The notes beneath the pieces were generated by a model. That model searched no databases, had not been told where the DNA came from, and was given only the letters and a program-made list of their open reading frames with translations. Below are positions 27,006 to 34,631 of a DNA stretch of 64,000 nt, piece by piece. This DNA is from Salibacterium lacus (GTDB lineage: Bacteria > Bacillota > Bacilli > Bacillales > Marinococcaceae): positions 62,001 to 126,000 of the forward strand of contig NZ_JBHUML010000003.1 in assembly GCF_042684865.1 (NCBI RefSeq), read 5' to 3'. Within the stretch, counting starts at the first letter, position 1; each line of letters starts with the position of its first letter. Position numbers and translations under genes: made by a program.

Positions 27006-27515
27006 TTATTGTTCTGTCATCCACGGTTCCAGCTTCTGCATAATCTCCTCTTCTTTCGCTTTTTCAAAGTCATAATACTCCATTAACGATGCAAGGGCAT
27101 TACTCATCTGTTCGTTACTTTTTTCTATTTCTGCAGAATAATTTTCTTCCAGCTCCGTACTGAGATTATCATTGTACATGGCTTCATATTCCCCTTCTAA
27201 TGGCTCATACGCCCGCCGCATCGCTTCAAAACCCTGTACAAAACTATTTCTTATTTCCTTGGCATCTTCTGTCTGAATGTCCAATTCATTTAGTGTTGTT
27301 ATTTGATTGTTCAAACCTTTCATCACCTGCGGATATTGATGTTCAATCTGTGCGGCATTCACGGTCTGCACCGCCATAAAATCATCATATGTCTGCCAGA
27401 ATTCTTCATTTAACGCCTGGCTTCTCACTTCTTCCGCTTCTTCGGCAGCGTTATTTCCGCAGGCGGCCATAAGAAGAAAGAGTATCGTCAGAAATATCAA
27501 GCTGTGTGTTTCCAT
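27006..27515 (-). CDS. Putative lipoprotein, acidic and helical
   Basis: About 169 residues. The signal peptide METHSLIFLTILFLLMAAC ends in a lipobox (MAAC), so the mature protein would be anchored outside the membrane. The rest is acidic and predicted helical (EEFWQTYDDFMAVQTVNAAQIEHQ, then NNQITTLNELDIQTEDAKEIRNSF), with no recognised family; wall-binding lipoproteins of the YkyA type are similar in general character only. The ATG at 27515 follows AAGGGGAAGG. Its stop is next to the start of the membrane protein gene, suggesting that the two act together at the membrane. Confidence 0.8.
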   Translation of the reverse strand: METHSLIFLTILFLLMAACGNNAAEEAEEVRSQALNEEFWQTYDDFMAVQTVNAAQIEHQYPQVMKGLNNQITTLNELDIQTEDAKEIRNSFVQGFEAMRRAYEPLEGEYEAMYNDNLSTELEENYSAEIEKSNEQMSNALASLMEYYDFEKAKEEEIMQKLEPWMTEQ

Positions 27516-27587
27516 GTTTGCCTTCCCCTTCTTCAATCTGAAGATTGTTAATTTTCACGGTTAAAAAATTTATCGCAATGGCGGCAG

Positions 27588-27620
27588 AAAAGAGAAAGGA
27601 AGCGGCTCCCTTTCTCTTTT
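27588..27620 (-). terminator. Hairpin upstream of the lipoprotein gene
   Basis: A perfect 12-bp stem AAAAGAGAAAGG/CCTTTCTCTTTT with a 9-nt loop. It would end a minus-strand transcript entering from 27.6-27.8 kb, where only a doubtful small reading frame exists, or it could serve both strands. Confidence 0.6.
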
Positions 27621-27630
27621 CAATCCCATT

Positions 27631-27828
27631 TTATGTACAGCCACCCGCTGTTTTGTTGTCCCACTCCAGTGAACGGTGACGGGAAATGTCTTCTTTTTTG
27701 TGTGATTGATTAGAATGGTTATCATGCCCTTGAATTTTACTTATGCTTCCATCTTTTTCACACTTACTATTTTTAGCATAATCTCCAAAAAACCTAAAGT
27801 TTCCTTCTAATCTTGCTTTTAGGAACAT
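27631..27828 (-). CDS. Doubtful small open reading frame
   Basis: 65 codons encoding a polar, basic peptide (SISKIQGHDNHSNQSHKKEDISRHRS) with no recognised domain and no convincing ribosome binding site. A strong hairpin just downstream (27588-27620) is the only support for transcription. It may be a remnant of a larger gene or chance. Confidence 0.2.
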   Translation of the reverse strand: MFLKARLEGNFRFFGDYAKNSKCEKDGSISKIQGHDNHSNQSHKKEDISRHRSLEWDNKTAGGCT

Positions 27829-28060
27829 AGTTGTACATCAAACCCTATGACATACTTCATACTAAAAAATGACTACATGCTTATTAGTTACTTGTTCCCA
27901 AACTCTCTTCTCATGGTCTTAGCACTCTAATTCCATACAAATGGAGTTTTTCCTGAAATTCCAGTTACTGATGATTTATATGCATTACTGTGAATGCCAA
28001 ACTATTTATTCCATATCCTTCTTTTGAATCATTTTACTGTTAAGCGCTTTCAAAATGAAT
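27829..28060. other. AT-rich gene-free stretch
   Basis: No gene, hairpin or repeat was recognised here. The base composition is clearly more AT-rich than the flanking genes, as in the small frame next to it. A weak catabolite-response-like match near 28045 (TTAAGCGCTTTCA) was not considered sufficient. Confidence 0.4.
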
Positions 28061-28065
28061 AAAAG

Positions 28066-28096
28066 AAGAGCTGCGTCTCCATAACGCAGCTTCCTT
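28066..28096 (+). repeat. GAGCTGCGT hairpin preceding repeat copy B
   Basis: AGAAGAGCTGCGT and ACGCAGCTTCCTTTT form a terminator-like hairpin although no plus-strand gene precedes it. The mhq terminator next to copy A has the same stem, so hairpin and phased boxes may have travelled as one unit. Confidence 0.55.
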
Positions 28097-28116
28097 TTAT
28101 CATATATATCATCCCC

Positions 28117-28236
28117 TGATTACGTTTGGACCACCGGCGATTACCCTAAACGTCGTTATGAAATGAGCCCGGTTACGTTTGGCCGGGGCTCTTCTACCCT
28201 GAACTGTCTTATGAACGATTTATTGTTACGTTTGTG
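28117..28236 (+). repeat. Phased ACGTTT/TTATGAA intergenic repeat, copy B
   Basis: Boxes ACGTTT at 28122, AAACGT at 28148, ACGTTT at 28175, GAACTG at 28201 and ACGTTT at 28228 repeat the 26, 27, 26, 27 nt spacing of copy A exactly. Sequence between boxes is only partly conserved, while GTCGTTATGAAA and GTCTTATGAAC are shared. Both copies are in the same orientation and bracket the 25.5-27.5 kb gene pair. Confidence 0.85.
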
Positions 28237-28303
28237 CTCCCCTTCAGCCTTTTTCCGGCCGCATGACCGACATAGCCGACCCTATCCTAGGACTGCATGC
28301 CGC

Positions 28304-28331
28304 CAAAAAAAAAGCCTGACTTCGTGTCAGG
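28304..28331 (-). terminator. Terminator of the YjdJ-like gene
   Basis: Stem GCCTGAC/GTCAGGC with a 4-nt loop and nine T residues on the minus strand. The stem contains the TGA stop codon of the gene. Confidence 0.85.
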
Positions 28332-28605
28332 CGGTGGCGAGTACGTCGTGGTAGGCTTCGTTGTCTTTCAGTTGTTTTTCCGCATATGGGCATTCCGGGA
28401 TAATCTTCTTGTTCTCCGCCCTTGCTTTATCCACCACACTGGCGACAAGCTCTTTGCCAATCCCCTGCTCCCGCAGGTCTTCCGACACTCCGGTGTGATC
28501 AATGACAATGTTGCTGTTGTTGTCGTGATAATACGTAATGACCGCGGCCTCTTTCCCGTCTTTTTCGATAAAAAATTTATTTTCTCCGATTTGGATATCA
28601 CTCAT
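28327..28605 (-). CDS. yjdJ: YjdJ-type GCN5-related N-acetyltransferase domain protein
   Basis: 92 residues, a minimal GNAT-like fold. KFFIEKDGKEAAVITYYHDNNSNIVIDHTGVSEDLREQGIGKELVASVVDKARAENKKIIPECPYAEKQLK includes the acetyl-CoA motif REQGIGKELV and the CPYAEKQ tail that defines the YjdJ/PF14542 group. Substrates are unknown; the domain is too small for the usual acceptor-binding half. It is monocistronic with its stop in the terminator stem, and divergent from the FetA-like gene. Confidence 0.88.
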   Translation of the reverse strand: MSDIQIGENKFFIEKDGKEAAVITYYHDNNSNIVIDHTGVSEDLREQGIGKELVASVVDKARAENKKIIPECPYAEKQLKDNEAYHDVLATA

Positions 28606-28752
28606 AGCAGGCAGGCCACCTTTCTTTATTTATCTAAAGGAATTCCCTGCGGACGCTTTCCTTAAACATTTCTCCTTTTCGAGCCGATGTTTCATATTGT
28701 ATGGAGAAAAAAATGGCGATACTATGAGAAAAGCATCAAAAAAGGAGTCGTT

Positions 28753-29394
28753 ATGTTTACATTCGAAGAAGCCGTATACAAAGACATTCTGCATATCGAT
28801 GACCTCCGCATTCAGAAAGGGAGCATGACAGCTCTGATCGGAGAAAGCGGGTCGGGAAAATCGACGATGCTGAAATTGATGAATCATCTCGTGTCCGCTG
28901 ATAAAGGCGTCATCCGCTTTCAAGGGACACCGGTACAGGACTGGGAGGCCGTAGAACTGCGGAGGGAAGCGGCAATGCTCTCCCAGCAGCCTGTCCTGTT
29001 CGGGGATACAGTGAAGGAAAACCTGGAATCCGGATGCCGTTTCGCCGGCAGGCCCCTCCCTTCCGAAGAGCAGATGAAACATTCTATCCAGCAGTATGAT
29101 CTCCAAAAAGAACTCGGCGACGACGCCGAGACATTATCAGGCGGGGAACAGCAGCGGCTCGCGCTCGCCAGACTCACCCTGCTTGATCCGCCGGTCTGCC
29201 TGCTCGACGAGCCGACATCCGCACTCGATGAAGGGCTCGAGCATGAAGTGATGGAAGCCTTTATGAAGCACGCACGGAAGAAGCAGAAAACGGTGGTATT
29301 TGTCACCCACTCCCGCAGCATTGCCGATGCTTATGCAGACGAGACGATGGATATCACGCCGTTTTCGTACAAGGGGAGAAAGATAAATGAATAA
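28753..29394 (+). CDS. fetA: ABC transporter ATPase, FetA-like
   Basis: 213 residues. Walker A is LIGESGSGKSTMLKLMNHL, the Q-loop is in AAMLSQQPVLFGDTVKENL, the signature is LSGGEQQRLALARLTLL, Walker B is VCLLDEPTSALDE, and the H-loop is FVTHSR. Together with the next gene it matches FetAB, reported in E. coli to export iron and ease oxidative stress. AAAAAGGAG precedes the ATG at 28753; earlier in-frame ATG codons have no site. It overlaps the permease gene by 8 nt. Confidence 0.87.
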   Translation: MFTFEEAVYKDILHIDDLRIQKGSMTALIGESGSGKSTMLKLMNHLVSADKGVIRFQGTPVQDWEAVELRREAAMLSQQPVLFGDTVKENLESGCRFAGRPLPSEEQMKHSIQQYDLQKELGDDAETLSGGEQQRLALARLTLLDPPVCLLDEPTSALDEGLEHEVMEAFMKHARKKQKTVVFVTHSRSIADAYADETMDITPFSYKGRKINE

Positions 29395-30169
29395 CAACAT
29401 TATTGATTTAACCATCTGGCAGCTGGCCGCCGCCTATGTCTTTATCCTTATGCTGCTTGTCATTGTGAAAATAAGAAACATCCCGCGCAGCAAAGAAATT
29501 CTCATTTCCAGCCTGCGCATGACGATCCAGCTGCTCCTTGTCGGCTACATTCTCATCTATCTGTTTGATAACCCTCATCCATTGTGGACGGCACTGGTTG
29601 TGCTGCTCATGATTACGTTTGCAGTATGGAACATTTTCCGCCGCGTGCGGAGCGGTCTGGATAAAAAAATGAAACAGATCATCGCTGTTTCCATGGCCGC
29701 CGGGACCTTGTCCAGCCTGATCTATTTCAATGTTATCGTCATTCAGTTTTCTCCGTGGTATGAACCGCGGTATTTCATCCCTATCGCCGGTATGATTATC
29801 GGGAATTCCATGACAGGTGTCACACTCGGTGTCCAGACATTAACCGAAGGCATGAAGGACCAGCGCCACCGCGTCGAAAGCGCGTTAATGCTCGGAGCCA
29901 CGCCCAAAGAAGCAAGCCGGAAGATTGTGAATCAGTCATTTGACAATGCCATACTTCCGACAATCAACAACATGGTCGGAACCGGGATTGTATTTCTTCC
30001 CGGCATGATGACCGGTCAGATTCTAGCAGGAGTGAACCCGGTTACCGCCATTGAATATCAGATCGCGATTCTCCTCGGGGTTACCGGGGCCGTCTCCTTA
30101 ACGGTCATCCTGTTCGTCCAGAACGCATACAAAGTCTTTTTCAATGAGAAAAGTCAGCTTCGCGGCTGA
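29387..30169 (+). CDS. fetB: ABC transporter permease FetB-like (UPF0014)
   Basis: 260 residues with six to seven hydrophobic segments. The conserved block YFIPIAGMIIGNSMTGVTLGVQTL and the cytoplasmic coupling region RVESALMLGATPKEASRK, then NQSFDNAILPTINNMVGTGIVFLPGMMTGQILAG, are diagnostic of the FetB/YbbM permeases. It pairs with the upstream ATPase through an 8-nt overlap. The last 16 nt overlap the convergent AbrB-type gene. Confidence 0.92.
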   Translation: MNNNIIDLTIWQLAAAYVFILMLLVIVKIRNIPRSKEILISSLRMTIQLLLVGYILIYLFDNPHPLWTALVVLLMITFAVWNIFRRVRSGLDKKMKQIIAVSMAAGTLSSLIYFNVIVIQFSPWYEPRYFIPIAGMIIGNSMTGVTLGVQTLTEGMKDQRHRVESALMLGATPKEASRKIVNQSFDNAILPTINNMVGTGIVFLPGMMTGQILAGVNPVTAIEYQIAILLGVTGAVSLTVILFVQNAYKVFFNEKSQLRG

Positions 30170-31248
30170 GTGTTCTGCAGCTGATCCTGCTCCTGCCTGA
30201 CAAACCACCACTTAATCAAAGGCAGGGCCAGAAACAGAATGAAAAGAATACGAAACAGTTGATAGCCGCTTATCATGGCAAGGTCCGCACCGACACCGCT
30301 CCCGGTAACAGTCATTTCGGCAAGACCTCCGGGGGCGGTGCTTAAAAACGCGGTTGCCATATTCATCTGCGTGACGTTCGTAAGAAAAACGGACATGCCA
30401 AGCGACAGCAGCACGAGAGTCAGGCTGCACAGAAACGTAAATACGCCGATCCATTTCGAGCGCTTAATAAGCCCGGGATCCATCTGCAGCCCAAAATGTG
30501 TACCGAGCAGAAGCTGTGCTGTCACCGTCAGAAACGATGGAAGGTCGGCGGCAGTCCCGAAGAAAATATTGATAACCGCCACCGTAAATAGCGGTCCGGT
30601 CAAAAAGGCGACAGGAAACCCTGTTTTACTGATAACATACGCTGCTGCCCCGCAGATGAGAAGCACCGCAATATGCGAAAAAGACAGCCATGGAAGGAAA
30701 GGCGTATAGACCGAAGAAGCCGATCCGCCGTCTGTCAGAGCTGCCTGGTGAACAACCAGAAAAGGTACGGTGAATATAACCGTGATAATACGAATCATCT
30801 GCATAAAGAGCACTTTCGTAGCATCCACCTGCTGTACTTCTTCACTCAGAGCCGCCACCTGCGACAACCCTCCGGGAATGCTGCCGAATATAATATCCGC
30901 CCACTTCATTCCCATCTTCTTGAATACCAGGCTTCCTATTAAAATACTGACAGCAATCGTGAGTAAGGTTACGAGCGCAACCAAGTGAAGCTGCTTTCCG
31001 ATTTGGATCAATGTGCTCGTTGTAACCGACACACCAATCATATATCCGACAAATAACAGTCCGATATGTTTTCCCTGCGCCGGCCAGCGCAGGCTTCGTC
31101 CTGTACACCCCCGCCATAAAATAAGCCCGGACATCGGACCGAGCACCCAGGGCAGAGGAAGATGCAGAACCTGAAAAAGAAAACCTGCAGCGAGAGCCAT
31201 TATCATTGTTTCACCGAAAGGAAACAGGGAACGGACAGTTTTTTTCAT
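30154..31248 (-). CDS. AbrB family (PF05145) membrane transporter-like protein
   Basis: 364 residues, about ten hydrophobic segments forming an internal duplication. GSIPGGLSQVAALSEEV in the first half and STAPGGLAEMTVTGSGVGAD in the second are the paired PGG motifs of the AbrB-duplication (TIGR03082) membrane proteins, once called putative ammonia monooxygenases. They are not related to the AbrB regulator. Their substrate is not established. It is convergent with fetB with a 16-nt overlap. Confidence 0.85.
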   Translation of the reverse strand: MKKTVRSLFPFGETMIMALAAGFLFQVLHLPLPWVLGPMSGLILWRGCTGRSLRWPAQGKHIGLLFVGYMIGVSVTTSTLIQIGKQLHLVALVTLLTIAVSILIGSLVFKKMGMKWADIIFGSIPGGLSQVAALSEEVQQVDATKVLFMQMIRIITVIFTVPFLVVHQAALTDGGSASSVYTPFLPWLSFSHIAVLLICGAAAYVISKTGFPVAFLTGPLFTVAVINIFFGTAADLPSFLTVTAQLLLGTHFGLQMDPGLIKRSKWIGVFTFLCSLTLVLLSLGMSVFLTNVTQMNMATAFLSTAPGGLAEMTVTGSGVGADLAMISGYQLFRILFILFLALPLIKWWFVRQEQDQLQNTQPRS

Positions 31249-31352
31249 GGTCTCTTCATCTCTTTTCTACCGTATCATCTATTACACTACAGATTAGCAT
31301 ATAGACGACCTGTCTATCAATTTCTCCGCATACCGGAACTCCCGCTTTCTTT

Positions 31353-33383
31353 CTATCTTTTTCTTCTCATCAGCCATAGAAAATAGGGAGCCCCGATAAT
31401 AGCGACAACGGCTCCCGATGGTATCTCATTCGGAGCAAGTAACGTCCGGCTCAGAGTATCTGCCGCAAGCAGCAGTAATCCGCCGATGAGAATGCTCACA
31501 GGAAGCAGTTTCTGATGGGACGGACCAATCAGCAGGCGTGCAGCGTGCGGCGCAATCAAGCCGATAAAGCCGATGGAACCGACCGCCGCAACGCTGAACG
31601 CAGCCAGCACAGCAGCAGCAAGTGCCATCTGAAATCTGGTACGGGTAACCTTTAATCCAAGTCCTGCCGCTGTATCGTCTCCAAGGGCCAGCGTATCCAG
31701 TACGCGGATACACAGAAGCAGAAACGGAATAACAAAAAGGAGCGGCCAGATCAGATAGGCGGTGATCTCAGACCAGCCTTTGGCATACGTTGTTCCGGAC
31801 AACCAGGTTAAAGCAGACGTCACGGTGACATCAGCCTGCACGACCAGTATCTGGATCACTGCAGAACCAAAAGCCGATACCCCGATTCCAAGCAGTGCCA
31901 AGGTGGCGGGCTGAAATCCTGCGCGGACAGCCAGGAGCATCACAATGCAAAAGAACAAAATGGCTCCGGCCATTGCGCCTGCCGGAACCCATATTCCTGT
32001 TCCGCCGAACACATACATGGCGGTCAACGCTCCAGCTCCTCCACCAGAGGTGATACCGATAACAGACGGGTCCGCAAGAGGATTGCGCAGCACACCCTGA
32101 AATACCAGGCCGCTCGCTGCCAGAATCATTCCTGCTAAAAAGGAGAGGAGAGCCCGGGAAAGCCGGAAATCAATAATTAAATTTTTCATGAACTCATTGG
32201 ACGACCCAGACACCGCCTGGAAAAAGGCGATGGGCTCGAAACCGTAGTTTCCTGAGGCAAGACTGATGAACCCCATTATGATAATAAGTCCGGTCAATAC
32301 AGGCAGGAGAACAGTTAATGGAAGTTCTCTTGTCGGGCGCCCCGCCATAACGGATGAATTCTGTTCTCCGGCCCGTCCCTGCTGCATCCGAAGCACAAGC
32401 CAGATCAGCCACGGCGCTCCAATCAAGGCACTGATGGCACCTACCGGAAGCTCGGAAAAGGATGGATCAATGACTCTTGCTGCAATGTCAGCGGCCAGAA
32501 GTACATTGCCGCCCCATATAAAAGAAGCAGTCGTTATGGACAAATGCTTTCGGTACCCGAGCCGTTTGATGATATGCGGAGCAATCAAACCGACAAAACC
32601 AATAGGACCAACAACACTTACCGTTACAGACGTCAGCATTACCGCTGCGATGACAGAGATGAATTTCACGAGGTGGACGTTCTGACCCAGGCCGGCAGCT
32701 ACATCGTCTCCGAGCTTCAACGTATCAAGCTGCGATGACATAATCAGAACGATCCCTAAACTAACAGCAACGAATGGCACCGCAAACTGAACGCCGCTCC
32801 AGTCATTCTGAACGAGCGTACCGGACCCCCACAAAAACAGACCCGCCGTTTCCTGTTCATAAAAGATTTGAAGGACATTGGTCATCGACGAACATAACAA
32901 CGTCACAATCATACCGGCAAGCACCATTCGAACCGGTGTCGCTTTCCTGCCGCCTGATAACATATAAACAACGAGAAACGTCCCAAGACCCCCAAGAAAA
33001 GCCGTAAAAAGGGAATTCCCGGATAAGGCAGCAGGGAGAAACACTGTACCTGCCACAACCGCAAAATATGTACCGGAATGAATGCCGAGTGTACTGGCCG
33101 AAGCGAGCGGATTTTTCGTAACGGTCTGCAGGACAACACCCGATACAGCAAGCGCGCCTCCGGCAAGGATACCTATCACCGCTCTTGGCATGCGGAGAAT
33201 ACGCACCGTGTGATGGGCGAGAATGTCCTGCGGATTCGTGAGGGCTTCCACCACTAACGAAACAGGGATAGACACATCTCCCTGATTAATATGAACAAAA
33301 GTCAAAACGAACAAAAGAGCGGTTCCACCTCCAAAAGTGAGAACCGCAAGCATCGTATGCTGCCATGGTGTTTTGTTTTTCAT
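31353..33383 (-). CDS. Fused siderophore ABC permease (FecCD-FecCD, FhuB-like)
   Basis: About 676 residues: two FecCD permease units in one chain (about 1-340 and 355-676), each with its own GDDVAAGLG or GDDTAAGLG block and VGPIGFVGLIAPHIIKRL or VGSIGFIGLIAPHAARLL coupling segment. Most Firmicutes carry the two halves as separate genes, while E. coli FhuB is fused like this. The ATG at 33383 lies 4 nt after the binding-protein gene, with GGTGGAAGAG in its end. No ATPase gene is adjacent, so a distant FhuC-like protein must serve it. Confidence 0.92.
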   Translation of the reverse strand: MKNKTPWQHTMLAVLTFGGGTALLFVLTFVHINQGDVSIPVSLVVEALTNPQDILAHHTVRILRMPRAVIGILAGGALAVSGVVLQTVTKNPLASASTLGIHSGTYFAVVAGTVFLPAALSGNSLFTAFLGGLGTFLVVYMLSGGRKATPVRMVLAGMIVTLLCSSMTNVLQIFYEQETAGLFLWGSGTLVQNDWSGVQFAVPFVAVSLGIVLIMSSQLDTLKLGDDVAAGLGQNVHLVKFISVIAAVMLTSVTVSVVGPIGFVGLIAPHIIKRLGYRKHLSITTASFIWGGNVLLAADIAARVIDPSFSELPVGAISALIGAPWLIWLVLRMQQGRAGEQNSSVMAGRPTRELPLTVLLPVLTGLIIIMGFISLASGNYGFEPIAFFQAVSGSSNEFMKNLIIDFRLSRALLSFLAGMILAASGLVFQGVLRNPLADPSVIGITSGGGAGALTAMYVFGGTGIWVPAGAMAGAILFFCIVMLLAVRAGFQPATLALLGIGVSAFGSAVIQILVVQADVTVTSALTWLSGTTYAKGWSEITAYLIWPLLFVIPFLLLCIRVLDTLALGDDTAAGLGLKVTRTRFQMALAAAVLAAFSVAAVGSIGFIGLIAPHAARLLIGPSHQKLLPVSILIGGLLLLAADTLSRTLLAPNEIPSGAVVAIIGAPYFLWLMRRKR

Positions 33384-33387
33384 AGAA

Positions 33388-34386
33388 TCACTCTTCCACC
33401 AAAGAATCCACAATCTCTTTTGTTAATGCTCTGGCAGAGGATACGCCGCCGATCACAGGGGTATCTCCCGGGAGAAAGTACGTGTTTCCTTCCTCCACGA
33501 AGCTCAGATTCTCCCAGACCGGATTGCCCTGCAGCTGATTTTCGAAGATATTGTCATCTTCCTGAACAAAAGCAAGGAACTGTACATCTTCTTCCTGAAA
33601 ATTCTGGAGCGGTTCCACGCCCCCTTCGGTGTACCCGTACTGCATATGTTCATCTGCTTCGTAGACATTTTCAAGACCAAGCTTACTCATCACCTGCGCC
33701 GGATACGAATTATCGGTATACAGCCGCAGCGTCGGCGAGTTCTGGGAACTGAATGTCATGGAAGACACGTACCGGGCTCCATCCAGTCCGGCCTCAGCAA
33801 GACGCTGTTTCTGCTCTTCATAGAATTGATCCAGCTCTTCCAGTGCCTGATCGGCTTCCTGTTCTTTGTCCGTCACTTTGGCAATCGTTCGGAACTGATC
33901 CATCAGCGCCTTGTAGAGGTTCTGGGAATTTTCTTCGTTGTACGGCGCAAACGTAATGACCGGCGCAATTTCTTTGAGGCGGTCAATCGTCTGTTCGTGC
34001 CTGAACTGAGCGGCAATGATCAGATCCGGATTGAGCCGCGAAATGGCTTCCAGATTCGGCTCCGCGCGTGTGCCCACGTCCTCTACGCTGCCGGCCAGCT
34101 CCTTCCCGGTATTCATCCAGTCTTTATATCCTTCCACATTCGGCACTCCGGCGGGCTGAATGCCAAGAGAGAGCAGCTGCTCCGCATTGTACCATTCCAG
34201 GGCAACTATATTCTGAGGCGTTCCTTCTATCGTCTGCTCTCCGTTCGCATCCTCGATTGTTACACTGCGGGTATCCTGATTTTCTCCGGTGTTCTGCTGC
34301 TCTTCACTCCCACTGCTTTCTTCGTTCCCGCAGGCTCCGAGAAGCAGCATTCCCGACATGGCCAATCCTGTCATCCACTTTTTCAT
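33388..34386 (-). CDS. Iron-siderophore ABC transporter binding lipoprotein
   Basis: 332 residues. The signal peptide ends in the lipobox LLGAC at about 15-19. An acidic linker rich in Glu, Gln and Asn (20-40) leads into a class III periplasmic-binding fold: IEGTPQNIVALEWYNAEQLLSLGIQPAGV, LNPDLIIAAQFRHEQTIDRLKEIAPVI and the C-terminal GGVSSARALTKEIVDSL. Its partner is the fused permease 4 nt downstream. A Fur box lies 48 nt before the start, so iron-starvation induction is expected. The ligand is probably a hydroxamate or citrate-type siderophore, not decidable by eye. Confidence 0.93.
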   Translation of the reverse strand: MKKWMTGLAMSGMLLLGACGNEESSGSEEQQNTGENQDTRSVTIEDANGEQTIEGTPQNIVALEWYNAEQLLSLGIQPAGVPNVEGYKDWMNTGKELAGSVEDVGTRAEPNLEAISRLNPDLIIAAQFRHEQTIDRLKEIAPVITFAPYNEENSQNLYKALMDQFRTIAKVTDKEQEADQALEELDQFYEEQKQRLAEAGLDGARYVSSMTFSSQNSPTLRLYTDNSYPAQVMSKLGLENVYEADEHMQYGYTEGGVEPLQNFQEEDVQFLAFVQEDDNIFENQLQGNPVWENLSFVEEGNTYFLPGDTPVIGGVSSARALTKEIVDSLVEE

Positions 34387-34433
34387 ATGTATTTCCCCTT
34401 ACTGTATAAAGTGTGTGAAAAACCTCTTCTTTT

Positions 34434-34452
34434 GATAAAGATTATCAATATC
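34434..34452 (-). promoter_or_regulatory. Fur box
   Basis: GATAAAGATTATCAATATC matches the 19-bp Fur consensus (GATAATGATTATCATTATC) at 17 of 19 positions. It lies just upstream of the siderophore binding protein gene. Confidence 0.9.
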
Positions 34453-34543
34453 AATTACATTTTCTATGAAAATAATGAGACTGTCAACTCACCCTTGAAT
34501 TTTTTCTGATATTAATTCTTTTCAGATTTTTTCACCAATTGAA

Positions 34544-34572
34544 TTGTTAATCTTTGTTTCATCGTTTATAAT
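34544..34572 (+). promoter_or_regulatory. SigA-type promoter ahead of the phosphofructokinase-like gene
   Basis: TTGTTA at 34544-34549 and TATAAT at 34567-34572 are separated by 17 bp. The -10 ends 59 nt before the coding start and probably drives both the phosphofructokinase-like gene and tkt. Confidence 0.65.
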
Positions 34573-34631
34573 GATTGATGAAAAAATGTTTAATTATTAA
34601 TGAAATTTATTTCAATGCGTGGTGATGAAGA

